A model generated the notes under the pieces. That model made no database searches. It had not been told where the DNA came from and saw only the letters and a program-made list of their open reading frames with translations. A DNA stretch of 40,451 bases from a virus. Positions 24,112 to 31,105 of this stretch are shown piece by piece (within the stretch, counting starts at the first letter, position 1; each line of letters opens with the position of its first letter). The stretch is taken from positions 1 to 40,451 of IMG/VR virus record IMGVR_UViG_3300034068_000207; one strand, written 5' to 3'. The position numbers were made by a program, and so were the translations under genes.

Positions 24112-24353
24112 CCTGTTTCCTCCAATGTCATAGTGAACCAATCATCCCAAATTTCGCAGGGATGTAAACCTAATTTAATTGCGTAACGATCTGCTTCGTA
24201 AGCATTAAATCGTATTTGTCTTTCAATCCATTTGTATACGGTTGATCGACCGATGCCTAAAATTTCTGCAACATTTGTGTTTGTTGTATCTGGGCCAAAG
24301 GATTTGATAATTTCTGTTGCCAAATATTTGCGATCATATTGTGGGTCTTTCAT
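24108..24353 (-). CDS. Helix-turn-helix protein (81 aa)
   Basis: Residues about 22-45 form a clear helix-turn-helix (NVAEILGIGRSTVYKWIERQ), followed by YEADRYAIKLGLHPCEIW. That second segment is the pattern of actinobacterial and phage regulators or excision-like proteins that sit on specific DNA. It lies between a replication-like small gene and the methyltransferase, overlapping the latter by four bases, and may regulate this block. A repressor role cannot be shown. Confidence 0.78.
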   Translation of the reverse strand: MKDPQYDRKYLATEIIKSFGPDTTNTNVAEILGIGRSTVYKWIERQIRFNAYEADRYAIKLGLHPCEIWDDWFTMTLEETG

Positions 24354-24679
24354 TACTTAACATCGTTTCTGCATGGGCAAGGTTTGACACCTCTGGCTTC
24401 AGTCGGGGACCACCATCCTGTGTTGTCGCATAGCCAGCAACCGACAAGTTGTTTTGGTTTGTTGTGGTCAGGGTTAAACATTGTTCGTACTTCAAATTGG
24501 GTTGGGAATGCGCCGTGTGCGACGCACCGTTCCAATACTTCGGCAGCTTTTTCTGTAGTTGCTTCTAAAAGAATATGATCCCTGCGCCATGCTGCTTCTA
24601 ATGTTCTGCGTTGCGCAAATGTATTTGGGTACATGGCGAGCAGACGGTTGACAAAAATATCTATTTCGTTTGGTGTCAT
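24353..24679 (-). CDS. Putative replication-accessory protein with C-terminal Cys cluster (108 aa)
   Basis: The first 75 residues are helical (EIDIFVNRLLAMYPNTFAQR, LEAAWRRDHILLEATTEKAA). The C-terminus has CWLCDNTGWW and KPCPC, a CxxC...CxC zinc-binding cluster like that of DnaJ-type zinc fingers. Small phage proteins of this layout near recombination genes can act in replication loading, but I cannot assign this one. The start follows GAGGGG, and the stop overlaps the next start by one base. Confidence 0.6.
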   Translation of the reverse strand: MTPNEIDIFVNRLLAMYPNTFAQRRTLEAAWRRDHILLEATTEKAAEVLERCVAHGAFPTQFEVRTMFNPDHNKPKQLVGCWLCDNTGWWSPTEARGVKPCPCRNDVK

Positions 24680-24697
24680 GTTGCCCCTCGGCGTTTA

Positions 24698-24913
24698 TTA
24701 AAGTTCGATGCCTTGTGCGATATGGGTTCGTAGTCTGGAGATAACAGACTCGGCTTGTTTCACTGTCGCTTTAAGTGCGTCAAGTTCTTGTGCTAACGAT
24801 TCAGCTGCATCCATGTAGCGGTCGCGTTCATCTTGTAACGCTTGGTTGGTGACAGCGAGTGCGTCAACTCGATCCTGCCAGTATTCGAGTTCAAACTCTG
24901 TTTCGTTGCTCAT
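24698..24913 (-). CDS. Coiled-coil protein (71 aa)
   Basis: The ATG at 24913 is chosen for its AAGGAG ribosome site; a longer frame begins inside the upstream gene. The protein is almost entirely heptad-patterned helix (ALAVTNQALQDERDRYMDAA, LAQELDALKATVKQAESVIS). It overlaps the WhiB gene by 23 bp. No function is recognised. Confidence 0.7.
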   Translation of the reverse strand: MSNETEFELEYWQDRVDALAVTNQALQDERDRYMDAAESLAQELDALKATVKQAESVISRLRTHIAQGIEL

Positions 24914-25178
24914 GTCGTATCTCCTTACGTTGCAGAGGGGTTGATCCACCCCATATCCCATAATTTATATTGTTCACTACAGCAAAGTCAAGGCAATCCT
25001 TTTTTACTGTGCATTCAAAACAAACTTTTCTTGCTTCACGAATCTTTATATGGTTAATAGCTGCTTCGTCTATTTCCATAAAAAACATTTCGGTGTCAGC
25101 ACCTTTACAGTTTGCATCCTTTTGCCAACCGAAGTCGTTGTCTTTTAATTCAAGGATGAAGTTGTCTAGGAGGCTCAT
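24891..25178 (-). CDS. whiB: WhiB-family transcription factor (95 aa)
   Basis: WhiB-like proteins bind a 4Fe-4S cluster and the host sigma factor to change transcription. The four cluster cysteines are visible as NCKGAD, then CFEC and KKDC (Cys24, Cys53, Cys56 and Cys62 by this start). The conserved turn is YGIWGGST, and a basic C-terminal tail (LQRKEIRHEQR) contacts DNA. The ATG at 25178 overlaps the upstream stop as ATGA. The family is confined to Actinobacteria and their phages, so this is the best host indicator in the window. Phage copies can act as dominant-negative competitors of host WhiB proteins. Confidence 0.92.
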   Translation of the reverse strand: MSLLDNFILELKDNDFGWQKDANCKGADTEMFFMEIDEAAINHIKIREARKVCFECTVKKDCLDFAVVNNINYGIWGGSTPLQRKEIRHEQRNRV

Positions 25179-25696
25179 TTCGTCGTATTCCACGGACTCC
25201 AGCCTGCCACATCAAACAGTAGTTTGCCAGCACGTAAGTTTGTTATCGGGTTCATCAGTTCCTCCTGGGTGCATACTTTCATACGGACACAGACAATTGC
25301 AAGTTTGGTTCGCTCAAAATCCCAGTTGATTCCATTGATCTGTAGGAGTCCTGTATCTGATGGATGCGACATGGTTGCCATGCGAATCAGGTTGCAATCT
25401 TTGTCCACTACAGAGCCGCCGATACGGGTCGGGCAGCCGCCGGATTCTCGAAGGATTATGTGACCCAGTTTCTTCCATGTGTGAGGTGGCCAGCCTGCTT
25501 CGGTGGCTAGTTCTGGTAGCCATGAGATGTCGCCGTGACGGAACACGATGTCAGGTTCAGATGCCTTCTCAGACGCACGGACAGCCACGCTAAGAGGTTC
25601 AAGGGTTGGCAAAGGGGCTTTGGCTGCCGAAACGATGCTGCCGAAGGTGATAATCCCTACCATAGAAACGGCAAATAGCCGTACAAGGTTTCGCAT
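25175..25696 (-). CDS. Secreted lysozyme/transglycosylase-like protein (173 aa)
   Basis: The N-terminus is a signal peptide (LVRLFAVSMVGIITFGSIVS then AAKA). The mature part has features of the lysozyme-like transglycosylase fold: IILRESGG with candidate catalytic Glu84, SDTGLLQINGINW and a final LRAGKLLFDVAGWSPW. It would cut peptidoglycan glycan strands outside the membrane. The ATG at 25696 follows GGAG at good spacing; a TTG four codons upstream is possible. It lies between the recombination genes and whiB, far from the lysis cassette, so it may act in wall remodelling or as a second lysin. Confidence 0.8.
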   Translation of the reverse strand: MRNLVRLFAVSMVGIITFGSIVSAAKAPLPTLEPLSVAVRASEKASEPDIVFRHGDISWLPELATEAGWPPHTWKKLGHIILRESGGCPTRIGGSVVDKDCNLIRMATMSHPSDTGLLQINGINWDFERTKLAIVCVRMKVCTQEELMNPITNLRAGKLLFDVAGWSPWNTTK

Positions 25697-25707
25697 TAGT
25701 GTCTCCA

Positions 25708-25713
25708 ATCATA
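25708..25713 (-). promoter_or_regulatory. Possible extended -10 promoter before the lysozyme-like gene
   Basis: On the leftward strand TGCTATGAT resembles an extended -10 element (TGnTATAAT). The -35 match is poor, and the implied leader is very short. It lies in the only sizeable gap of the early leftward block. Confidence 0.35.
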
Positions 25714-25750
25714 GCAAAAAGGTCGGGTTCCTTACAGGTAAAGGGTTTTA

Positions 25751-25785
25751 CCCCTAGTCCACCGCGATCAGACAATGGCTAGGGG
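25751..25785. promoter_or_regulatory. Inverted repeat, possible operator
   Basis: CCCCTAG (25751-25757) and CTAGGGG (25779-25785) are perfect 7-bp arms around 21 nt. The repeat lies in the 130-bp gap between the resolvase-like gene and the secreted lysozyme-like gene. It has no T tract, so an operator is more likely than a terminator. A smaller inverted repeat (GGTAAA-TTTACC-like, 25737-25753) abuts it. Confidence 0.45.
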
Positions 25786-25837
25786 ACAACTACACGCGCC
25801 GGTTATGAGGGAGCGTACCCTTTATGTTGTTGTTACA

Positions 25838-26173
25838 TCAGTATTCAGTAATGTTTAACAGCTTGATCAAATCTTTTACGGTGAGTACCACGTACTGATC
25901 TTCGGCTTTACCATACCCTCGACGTTTGGCAACCACAACCCCAACTTCTGCGTTGGCATTTATCCGTTCTGTTTCGGCTTCTTTGAGCCAGCCAGAGAAG
26001 TTGAGGGTGTTGTGGGATTTACATTCGAAGACTAGGCGGTTGTCTACCCCTGTGATGTCACCTTTGTCAAGCGCACCTTGTAGGGCGCGTCGTTCACAGT
26101 TCGGATAAAACTGTTTCAGATAGTCAACGATGAGTGTCTCGAAGGCTGTGCCTTTGGATTTGTTTTTGCTCAC
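25838..26173 (-). CDS. Holliday-junction-resolvase-like nuclease (111 aa)
   Basis: The protein has the PD-(D/E)xK nuclease pattern of archaeal-type resolvases and their phage relatives: KGTAFETLIVDYLKQFYP with an early Glu, ALDKGDITGVDNRLVFECKS giving D...ECK, then a helix and VVVAKRRGYGK. It probably cleaves branched DNA made during recombination or before packaging. The GTG start overlaps the annealing-protein stop by four bases, so the three recombination genes form one unit. Confidence 0.82.
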   Translation of the reverse strand: MSKNKSKGTAFETLIVDYLKQFYPNCERRALQGALDKGDITGVDNRLVFECKSHNTLNFSGWLKEAETERINANAEVGVVVAKRRGYGKAEDQYVVLTVKDLIKLLNITEY

Positions 26174-27135
26174 GGGGCAAGAATGCTGATGAGTTCTGAT
26201 GCTTCTTTTTTGGTTAGATCATTGAACGATGTGATAGGTCGTTTCGTGTGGTCTGATGCCATAGAGAGCTGGTCTTCTTTGCTAGTGATACCTGCACCAC
26301 TGCATAACGCACGAAGTTTGCCCAACTGTGGCGGTGTGGCTGATGCGTTTGGTTCTTTGATTTGTGGTGTGCCATTGGCAGGATGGTTGCTCCGTGATGG
26401 CTCGATAACTTCTGCACCCACAAACAGGTCAACCACTGTGGCCAATGCTTCCTCGGTGTTGTATGCAGGGTTGAAGTCATCCATCACTTCAGGTTCGACA
26501 GTAGGTTTCGGTGCGTACAACGCTTTTTTGGCTGTGGCATATGCGGCACGTAACAAATCCATATCGGATTCGCGCAAGTTGTCTAGGTTGACACCGGCAC
26601 TGTTGGCAATTTCGCGCCAATCTAATGCTGCTTCAGCACATGCACCTTTGAACCGTTCAATGTTGTCTGCTGATACTGGTGGGTTGCTGGCAAGTACTAC
26701 AGGTTGTGCTTGGGGTGTTGGTGCAGCTTTAGGCATCGGCTTGGTTGTGCCGTGGGATACATCTTCCCATTCTTGTTTAGTCCACAACGCTAGGCATATA
26801 CCGAATCGCATAGCCGAGTTACGAATAAAGTCTGAGATGAGTTCTTTGAGCAGGTCAGGTTTGTTGTGCATGACTGATCCGATACCGAGTCGGCGCACAC
26901 CTTGCACTGTGAGCCAGCCTGCCATGTGTGCCATGCCGTTCTCAACACGGTACGCAGGTAGACCGTTGGTGTCAAACGCGGTTGGTTCCCAAGTCCACTC
27001 AGGGTCAATCTCGATCAACATTTTGGTGACATCTGCGTGACCTACGAAGTCAAGTTGCATTCCTGCTTTGGGTAGTTTCCCTACGATCTTCGGATCGGGG
27101 ACACCATACTTGCCAATGATTTCTTCCAGTTTCAT
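26170..27135 (-). CDS. Single-strand annealing / recombination protein (321 aa)
   Basis: The N-terminal 150 residues (KLPKAGMQLDFVGHADVTKM, WTWEPTAFDTNGLPAYRVEN, VQGVRRLGIGSVMHNKPDLL, LISDFIRNSAMRFGICLALW) match the phage Rad52/Sak-like annealing fold. Such proteins coat single-stranded DNA and pair complementary strands. A Pro/Ala-rich linker follows, then a small C-terminal helical domain (PQLGKLRALCSGAGITSKED). It lies between a YqaJ-type exonuclease and a resolvase and overlaps both by four bases, as expected for a recombination operon. Confidence 0.85.
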   Translation of the reverse strand: MKLEEIIGKYGVPDPKIVGKLPKAGMQLDFVGHADVTKMLIEIDPEWTWEPTAFDTNGLPAYRVENGMAHMAGWLTVQGVRRLGIGSVMHNKPDLLKELISDFIRNSAMRFGICLALWTKQEWEDVSHGTTKPMPKAAPTPQAQPVVLASNPPVSADNIERFKGACAEAALDWREIANSAGVNLDNLRESDMDLLRAAYATAKKALYAPKPTVEPEVMDDFNPAYNTEEALATVVDLFVGAEVIEPSRSNHPANGTPQIKEPNASATPPQLGKLRALCSGAGITSKEDQLSMASDHTKRPITSFNDLTKKEASELISILAP

Positions 27136-28079
27136 TTGCTTTCCTTTGCTGTGATCCGCATAGTGCGGAAGGTTGATGTTTTCTTAAACTTTGCGTGTAA
27201 TGCTGGATGTTCTTTCTCAAACTGTTTCGCATCAAATGATGTACGTGACGAGTTCTTCCACGATACGACCTGCACCCCGTCAATCGATCCGTACTCTGCG
27301 TCACCGAGCATCATCCCCAACTCGCCTTGCAGCTGGTCGCGTACTGCTTCAGCAGATTTGATTTGCTCTTTAGCAATAGACAAACGCTCTAAAGTGTTGT
27401 ATACCTCATGGCCCAAGACAACAGTGTTCTCATATCCTTCGGGGTACAAAGCCGAAGCATTGTCGTAGGTGGGGTCAGCACCTTCCGGCATCATCCCCAT
27501 GTCAATGAACCCCAAGAATTTGCGTACTGCGTCTATGTGTTGTTGGCGTTCGTCGGATGTGACGGTTTGTGTATGGAATTGCAGTTGAAGATCGGAGTCA
27601 AAAACGATCCATATGATTTCGTTTGCATCAGCGCAGATCGCTTGTTGTACTCCTTGCCATTTCCAATATGGGGGGAGTTGACCGTTCCACCTTTTGTTAT
27701 AGGTTTTCAGTTCATAGATTTTTCCTGACAAATCTTTGCCATCCAATGTTGCCATCAGACGTACACCTTCTTCTTCGTAGCAGTACAAGTCTTGTGGTTC
27801 CGTGATGGTTGCGTTCAGTATCTCTGATGCCCACGACATGAGTGGTCCTTCAAGGATTGTTCCTCGACGCATCGCATCGTTTTGTTCTTTTGGCACGGGG
27901 GGTGTCTTGGCCAAGAGTTCTACTGCGAGGTCTGCTGGTGTGGTGAACCGGTGTTCGTTATGAACAACGGCTGCTACGGATGCTGTGATCCGTGTTTGTC
28001 CTTCATCGTTTTGCCATCGTGCGTTCAACCATTCTTGGCTGCCGTGTGGCGGTTTCGGGATTGTGTATCTTTTCTGCAT
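27132..28079 (-). CDS. YqaJ-type / lambda-exonuclease-like recombinase (315 aa)
   Basis: This PD-(D/E)xK exonuclease would resect double-strand ends to give single strands for the annealing protein. The N-terminal SQEWLNARWQNDEGQTRITA, NDAMRRGTILEGPLMSWASE, ATLDGKD and IYELKTYNKRWNGQLPPYWK (E.K and Q-containing motif, then WQGVQQA) carry the nuclease core. It has a good ribosome site (AAGGAG) and a near-consensus promoter directly upstream. It is the first gene of the recombination trio. Confidence 0.9.
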   Translation of the reverse strand: MQKRYTIPKPPHGSQEWLNARWQNDEGQTRITASVAAVVHNEHRFTTPADLAVELLAKTPPVPKEQNDAMRRGTILEGPLMSWASEILNATITEPQDLYCYEEEGVRLMATLDGKDLSGKIYELKTYNKRWNGQLPPYWKWQGVQQAICADANEIIWIVFDSDLQLQFHTQTVTSDERQQHIDAVRKFLGFIDMGMMPEGADPTYDNASALYPEGYENTVVLGHEVYNTLERLSIAKEQIKSAEAVRDQLQGELGMMLGDAEYGSIDGVQVVSWKNSSRTSFDAKQFEKEHPALHAKFKKTSTFRTMRITAKESK

Positions 28080-28108
28080 GATTTCTCCTTGTCGTTGCAG
28101 GAATGTTT

Positions 28109-28137
28109 ACTCTAGGGGTGTTGCAGAGTAATGTCAA
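28109..28137 (-). promoter_or_regulatory. Leftward promoter of the recombination genes
   Basis: On the leftward strand TTGACA (28137-28132), a 17-bp spacer and TAGAGT (28114-28109) precede the exonuclease gene, with a leader of about 23 nt. It overlaps the end of the 89-aa gene. It needs no phage factor by sequence, consistent with early expression. Confidence 0.75.
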
Positions 28138-28403
28138 GTCTTTGCGATATGGGGAATATCAACAGCTTTAATGTTCCGGATCATCGCTACAGGTATGTGA
28201 AGGATGTGATCCAGGTCGTCGTCTTCTGTGCGTGACTGGTACAGGGTCACATGGTTTTCTTTGCCACCGTCACCTATCGCTAAAAGGTATCCGCAGGAGG
28301 TGATGATGTATTCGGCTTGGTCTATGTCGCTGATTGGTGTCCAACCGATGCCACCGGAATGTGTGTCAGCCCAAGTTATTTCAACAATGGTTTTAGTCGT
28401 CAT
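28134..28403 (-). CDS. Small protein of unknown function (89 aa)
   Basis: Sequence features are a beta-rich N-terminus (TIVEITWADTHSGGIGWTPI), EYIITSCGYLLAIGDGGKEN and a C-terminal AMIRNIKAVDIPHI, which read as a small all-beta barrel. No family is recognised. The gene overlaps the 32-aa frame upstream and its 3' end contains the recombination promoter. Confidence 0.65.
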   Translation of the reverse strand: MTTKTIVEITWADTHSGGIGWTPISDIDQAEYIITSCGYLLAIGDGGKENHVTLYQSRTEDDDLDHILHIPVAMIRNIKAVDIPHIAKT

Positions 28404-28491
28404 CTTCTACGCCTCGATCACCGCAGAACGGTTGTTGTGGTAGGGGTGTCTTGCATGGGCAAGGGTTGTTGCGACGACCGAAGATAGTCAT
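28393..28491 (-). CDS. 32-aa Cys-containing miniprotein
   Basis: The ATG at 28491 overlaps the upstream stop as ATGA, and the frame runs 11 bp into the next gene. The product has PCPCK and a later Cys (PFCGDRG), the minimal pattern of a zinc-binding knuckle. Very short length limits certainty, but the coupling on both sides supports a real gene. Confidence 0.5.
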   Translation of the reverse strand: MTIFGRRNNPCPCKTPLPQQPFCGDRGVEDDD

Positions 28492-28661
28492 TCTGGGTAT
28501 TCAATCACGGACATATCGGATTGTGAATAATGTATGAGCCTGCCATCTTTGCCGATACCAACCCATGTCGGGGCATCTGAGTCGCACAAGCAGCCAACAT
28601 TTTGTTTCGGGTCGTGAACGATGACAGCTTTACAAGCGTTGCATTTAACTTGGTAAATCAT
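28488..28661 (-). CDS. 57-aa zinc-ribbon miniprotein
   Basis: I place the start at the ATG 28661, which overlaps the upstream stop as ATGA, not at the GTG six codons earlier. The protein begins MIYQVKCNACKAVIVHDPK and has GCLCDSD, so two Cys pairs are present (CxxC and CxC). It is probably a one-zinc ribbon; the function is unknown. Confidence 0.65.
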   Translation of the reverse strand: MIYQVKCNACKAVIVHDPKQNVGCLCDSDAPTWVGIGKDGRLIHYSQSDMSVIEYPE

Positions 28662-28834
28662 TGTTCGTCTGGCATCCACGGTTCAATCTCGTCTTCGGGT
28701 ACATCAACAGCAAGCATGAAGGTTTGGCCGTAGCGCACATCATATTTGGTTTGCTGTCCGTCAACAATCACAGATTCGATTGTCCCTGACTCGTCATCAA
28801 TGATTACCCTGTCACCAACATTAAACAGTCTCAT
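28658..28834 (-). CDS. 58-aa beta-barrel-like protein
   Basis: The frame from ATG 28834 overlaps the previous stop (ATGA) and its own stop overlaps the next ATG. The product (FNVGDRVIIDDESGTIESVI, then QTKYDVRYGQ and DVPEDEIEPW) reads as a small SH3-like or KOW-like beta barrel of the kind that binds proteins or nucleic acid. No homologous family is named. Confidence 0.65.
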   Translation of the reverse strand: MRLFNVGDRVIIDDESGTIESVIVDGQQTKYDVRYGQTFMLAVDVPEDEIEPWMPDEQ

Positions 28835-28974
28835 ACAAGGCTCGCTCTCACATCACGAATCTGTTGACGCAAACGCTCAATCTCTGACCTCAACTTTTGT
28901 ATTTCTTCCATACGTTCAGCGATCATAAACGCTGCCGTCTCACGCTGATATAGCATCTCTTTCATTGAACTCAT
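28831..28974 (-). CDS. 47-aa helical miniprotein
   Basis: The ATG at 28974 overlaps the phosphoesterase stop (ATGA) and follows GAAGGGAA. The product is one long charged helix with coiled-coil character (IAERMEEIQKLRSEIERLRQ). An in-frame start further upstream lies inside the phosphoesterase gene and is less likely. No function is assigned. Confidence 0.6.
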   Translation of the reverse strand: MSSMKEMLYQRETAAFMIAERMEEIQKLRSEIERLRQQIRDVRASLV

Positions 28975-29957
28975 TTGTTTCCCTTCGGGTTGTTTGATAA
29001 ATAATCTACGCCACGCCACCTAGCCCAACCATCCCTGATTGGCACTAACTCTAAATTAAAATTACCGTCACCAGGTTCATACTCCACCACAGCAACACCT
29101 TGTTGCCAGTCTTCTGAACGGTACAACGGGCGACCATCCAAGTCATGTCCACCCCTAGTCGAAGGCACAGCCCCATCAGTACGCGCTAAACAGCCAGGTG
29201 ATACAGCCAAGATAGTTCTTGCCCCGTCGTGGTCGTCACGGGTTCGTTCAGCCCATTCGCGCCTGTGGATATGTCCAAAGATCACAGATGTTTTTACGGT
29301 TGACAGGTACTTGTGTGCCGTGGAACCGCCGGAAGCAACCTTGTCTCCGTGGATAACGTGCAGACGTTCGTTGATCCAATGCGCCCCTGTCGGGTATCCA
29401 CTCAGATACGTCACCTCGGACTCATCTAAACGACACAGGTACGGAACAGACATGACAGGCCATTCGTGCGGGACTTTGCCACGACGTAACCCAAATGCTG
29501 CTGCTGCTGAGTCCAACACATAGTTGCCGAGTCGTTCTTCGTGGTTGCCTGCAATCCAAATGATTTTGGCTTGTGGTGCAATCGTACGTAACTGGGCGCA
29601 AAGTTCTGTGGCACGGTCTATCGCTGCTTGTGTGGTACGCGCAAACGCTGGCGTGTAACGGTACTTACCGAACTCGCAAAGGTCAAGGTTATCGCCAACC
29701 AAAATGATTTGATTTGGCTTAGATGCTTTAACGATTCGTAACGCAACCTCGATAGCTTGCTCATCGTGTATCGGTTCTAACGCTTCGTTACCTGCATGAA
29801 AGTAGCCGAGCTGCATGTCTGGCAAGATGACTGCTGTTTGATATTTGTTTGTTGACACAACGCTAGGTGTGAGTTTCGGGACACGATACTGTTTGCCTTG
29901 TTTAATGATCGGCCATGCAGGTTCGTTTGATTTCCGTAGATCATCAGCCAGTGACAT
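28971..29957 (-). CDS. Calcineurin-like metallophosphoesterase (328 aa)
   Basis: The protein carries the metal-binding series of this superfamily: LPDMQLG (first Asp), VGDNLD, AGNHEERL, VIHGDK and FGHIHRREW. These coordinate two metal ions to hydrolyse phosphodiesters. The ATG at 29957 is chosen because GAGGAGA precedes it at 8 nt; the frame extends upstream over the previous gene. Phage relatives are thought to process nucleic acids or nucleotides; the substrate is not predictable. It overlaps both neighbours. Confidence 0.87.
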   Translation of the reverse strand: MSLADDLRKSNEPAWPIIKQGKQYRVPKLTPSVVSTNKYQTAVILPDMQLGYFHAGNEALEPIHDEQAIEVALRIVKASKPNQIILVGDNLDLCEFGKYRYTPAFARTTQAAIDRATELCAQLRTIAPQAKIIWIAGNHEERLGNYVLDSAAAAFGLRRGKVPHEWPVMSVPYLCRLDESEVTYLSGYPTGAHWINERLHVIHGDKVASGGSTAHKYLSTVKTSVIFGHIHRREWAERTRDDHDGARTILAVSPGCLARTDGAVPSTRGGHDLDGRPLYRSEDWQQGVAVVEYEPGDGNFNLELVPIRDGWARWRGVDYLSNNPKGNK

Positions 29958-30207
29958 GTATAAGTTCTCCTCTGCGATAAGAGTTAATCGAACCAACACT
30001 GATCCGATGACCACGGTTTTCTAACACTCGGCTAATTGCCGGTGCAGAAATAGTGTAGTCGTTTAACGCAGCGAGAAGATCGGCTTTGTCTTGGGTGTCA
30101 AGTTTGTTGATGATCTGTAACAGCATCGGCATTCTGCCGCTAACTCGTTTGCTACTTTTTATTTCTTCCATCAGACTTGGCTTCACGGACTTTTTTGGCG
30201 TACTCAA
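29944..30207 (-). CDS. Small helix-turn-helix protein (87 aa)
   Basis: The start is uncertain: a TTG at 30207 follows GAGGGGG at good spacing, and an ATG at 30171 is the alternative (75 aa). Residues about 45-80 are helix-turn-helix-like (LNDYTISAPAISRVLENRGH, then SVGSINSYRRGE), with a turn between two helices that would meet DNA. It may be a regulator of the early leftward genes. It overlaps the phosphoesterase by 14 bp. Confidence 0.65.
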   Translation of the reverse strand: MSTPKKSVKPSLMEEIKSSKRVSGRMPMLLQIINKLDTQDKADLLAALNDYTISAPAISRVLENRGHRISVGSINSYRRGELIHVTG

Positions 30208-30343
30208 CGTTTGCCCCCTCGATTGTTTTGGTAAGTTTTTCTATGATTTCCCACAGTTCGTCAGCTTGGTTTCGTGAAGGTGTGACCTTCAGCAAACTGT
30301 CACGGATAAGCATGAGTTCAACGGTAGTGAATCCCCTCGCCAT
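30152..30343 (-). CDS. Small helical protein (63 aa)
   Basis: The ATG at 30343 follows GAAAGG at suitable spacing. The product is a single helical hairpin (TTVELMLIRDSLLKVTPSRN; LWEIIEKLTKTIEGANVEYA) with a basic tail. No family is recognised. It overlaps the next gene by about 55 bp if the TTG start there is used. Confidence 0.6.
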   Translation of the reverse strand: MARGFTTVELMLIRDSLLKVTPSRNQADELWEIIEKLTKTIEGANVEYAKKVREAKSDGRNKK

Positions 30344-30365
30344 TTGCAAGCACCTTTCAATCGGT

Positions 30366-30572
30366 TTAGTTGTGCTTGGACCTTACATGGTCTGTGAGCG
30401 CAGTGTCAATTCTATCTACTTTGTCTTCTGTCCGGTTCAAAGATTTGTGCATGGTGCGCAGGATGCCTTGTACCACTTGGTGGTCTGCATGGTTTTCTTT
30501 GCCTAGTTTGGCAATAATGATTGCTAACAGACCAAAACTACCAGTAACGACAGCAGCCCAAACAGCATCCAT
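30366..30572 (-). CDS. Membrane protein with coiled-coil tail, possible lysis accessory (68 aa)
   Basis: I start the gene at the ATG 30572, one base past the endolysin stop; the open frame upstream is only an overlap with the endolysin. Residues 3-22 (AVWAAVVTGSFGLLAIIIAK) form a transmembrane helix. The rest is a coiled coil (VVQGILRTMHKSLNRTEDKV). The layout resembles XhlA-type haemolysin or holin partners of endolysins. The position directly after the endolysin supports a lysis role. Confidence 0.65.
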   Translation of the reverse strand: MDAVWAAVVTGSFGLLAIIIAKLGKENHADHQVVQGILRTMHKSLNRTEDKVDRIDTALTDHVRSKHN

Positions 30573-30573
30573 G

Positions 30574-31101
30574 TCATACGGCTTTCGCAGCAACAAAGGC
30601 TGCAACGGCAGGTGGGACTTGGTTTCCTTGTGTATACCGGATATGCCAGGGTTCGGATTGGACTTCGTGTGAGAAGCCGTAGAGGTGTTCGTTGGCGAGC
30701 ATCCATGCAAGTCTAGGGCCTGATGCTGTGGACACATCGACTGCGATACCGAGGTTGTGTTGGCTTTTTCCTGGTGTTGCCAACATCGCCATACCTTTTT
30801 TGAGATACCACTTCTTACCCTCAAACGTTTTCGTGCTTTGACCCACGATTGGTTCCACTTGGTACCTTGTGAGGAAGCCCCGCTTTTGGGTTTCGTAATC
30901 TCGATATGTGTCACCGCTACTAGTCGGTGTCAGTTTGATACCGTCTTTCTCTGCGGCTGCAACCATCGCTTCCCACGCATCAGCAGCACAATGATGCAAC
31001 GTACCACCAATGGTTTTGCGTAGTTTGTCTGCGGCTAGTTTGCCTGGGACAGCGTTCTTTAGATGGTCACAAAGTTTGACCGGCACAACTGGATATGCCA
31101 T
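30574..31101 (-). CDS. Endolysin, M15-family peptidase (175 aa)
   Basis: The enzyme would cut peptide cross-bridges of peptidoglycan at the end of infection. The VanY/M15 zinc site is visible: SQHNLGIAVDV gives His115 and Asp122, and EPWHIRY gives Glu150 and His153. TSSGDTYRDYETQ is the usual substrate-side motif. It has no signal peptide, so it needs a holin; two small membrane proteins are encoded just upstream and another just downstream. Confidence 0.9.
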   Translation of the reverse strand: MAYPVVPVKLCDHLKNAVPGKLAADKLRKTIGGTLHHCAADAWEAMVAAAEKDGIKLTPTSSGDTYRDYETQKRGFLTRYQVEPIVGQSTKTFEGKKWYLKKGMAMLATPGKSQHNLGIAVDVSTASGPRLAWMLANEHLYGFSHEVQSEPWHIRYTQGNQVPPAVAAFVAAKAV

Positions 31102-31105
31102 AGTT

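Noticed and set aside
30573-30914. Upstream extension of the 68-aa membrane protein frame
   Set aside because: The extension lies wholly inside the endolysin gene in another frame; the ATG at 30572 gives a sensible membrane protein just after the endolysin stop.
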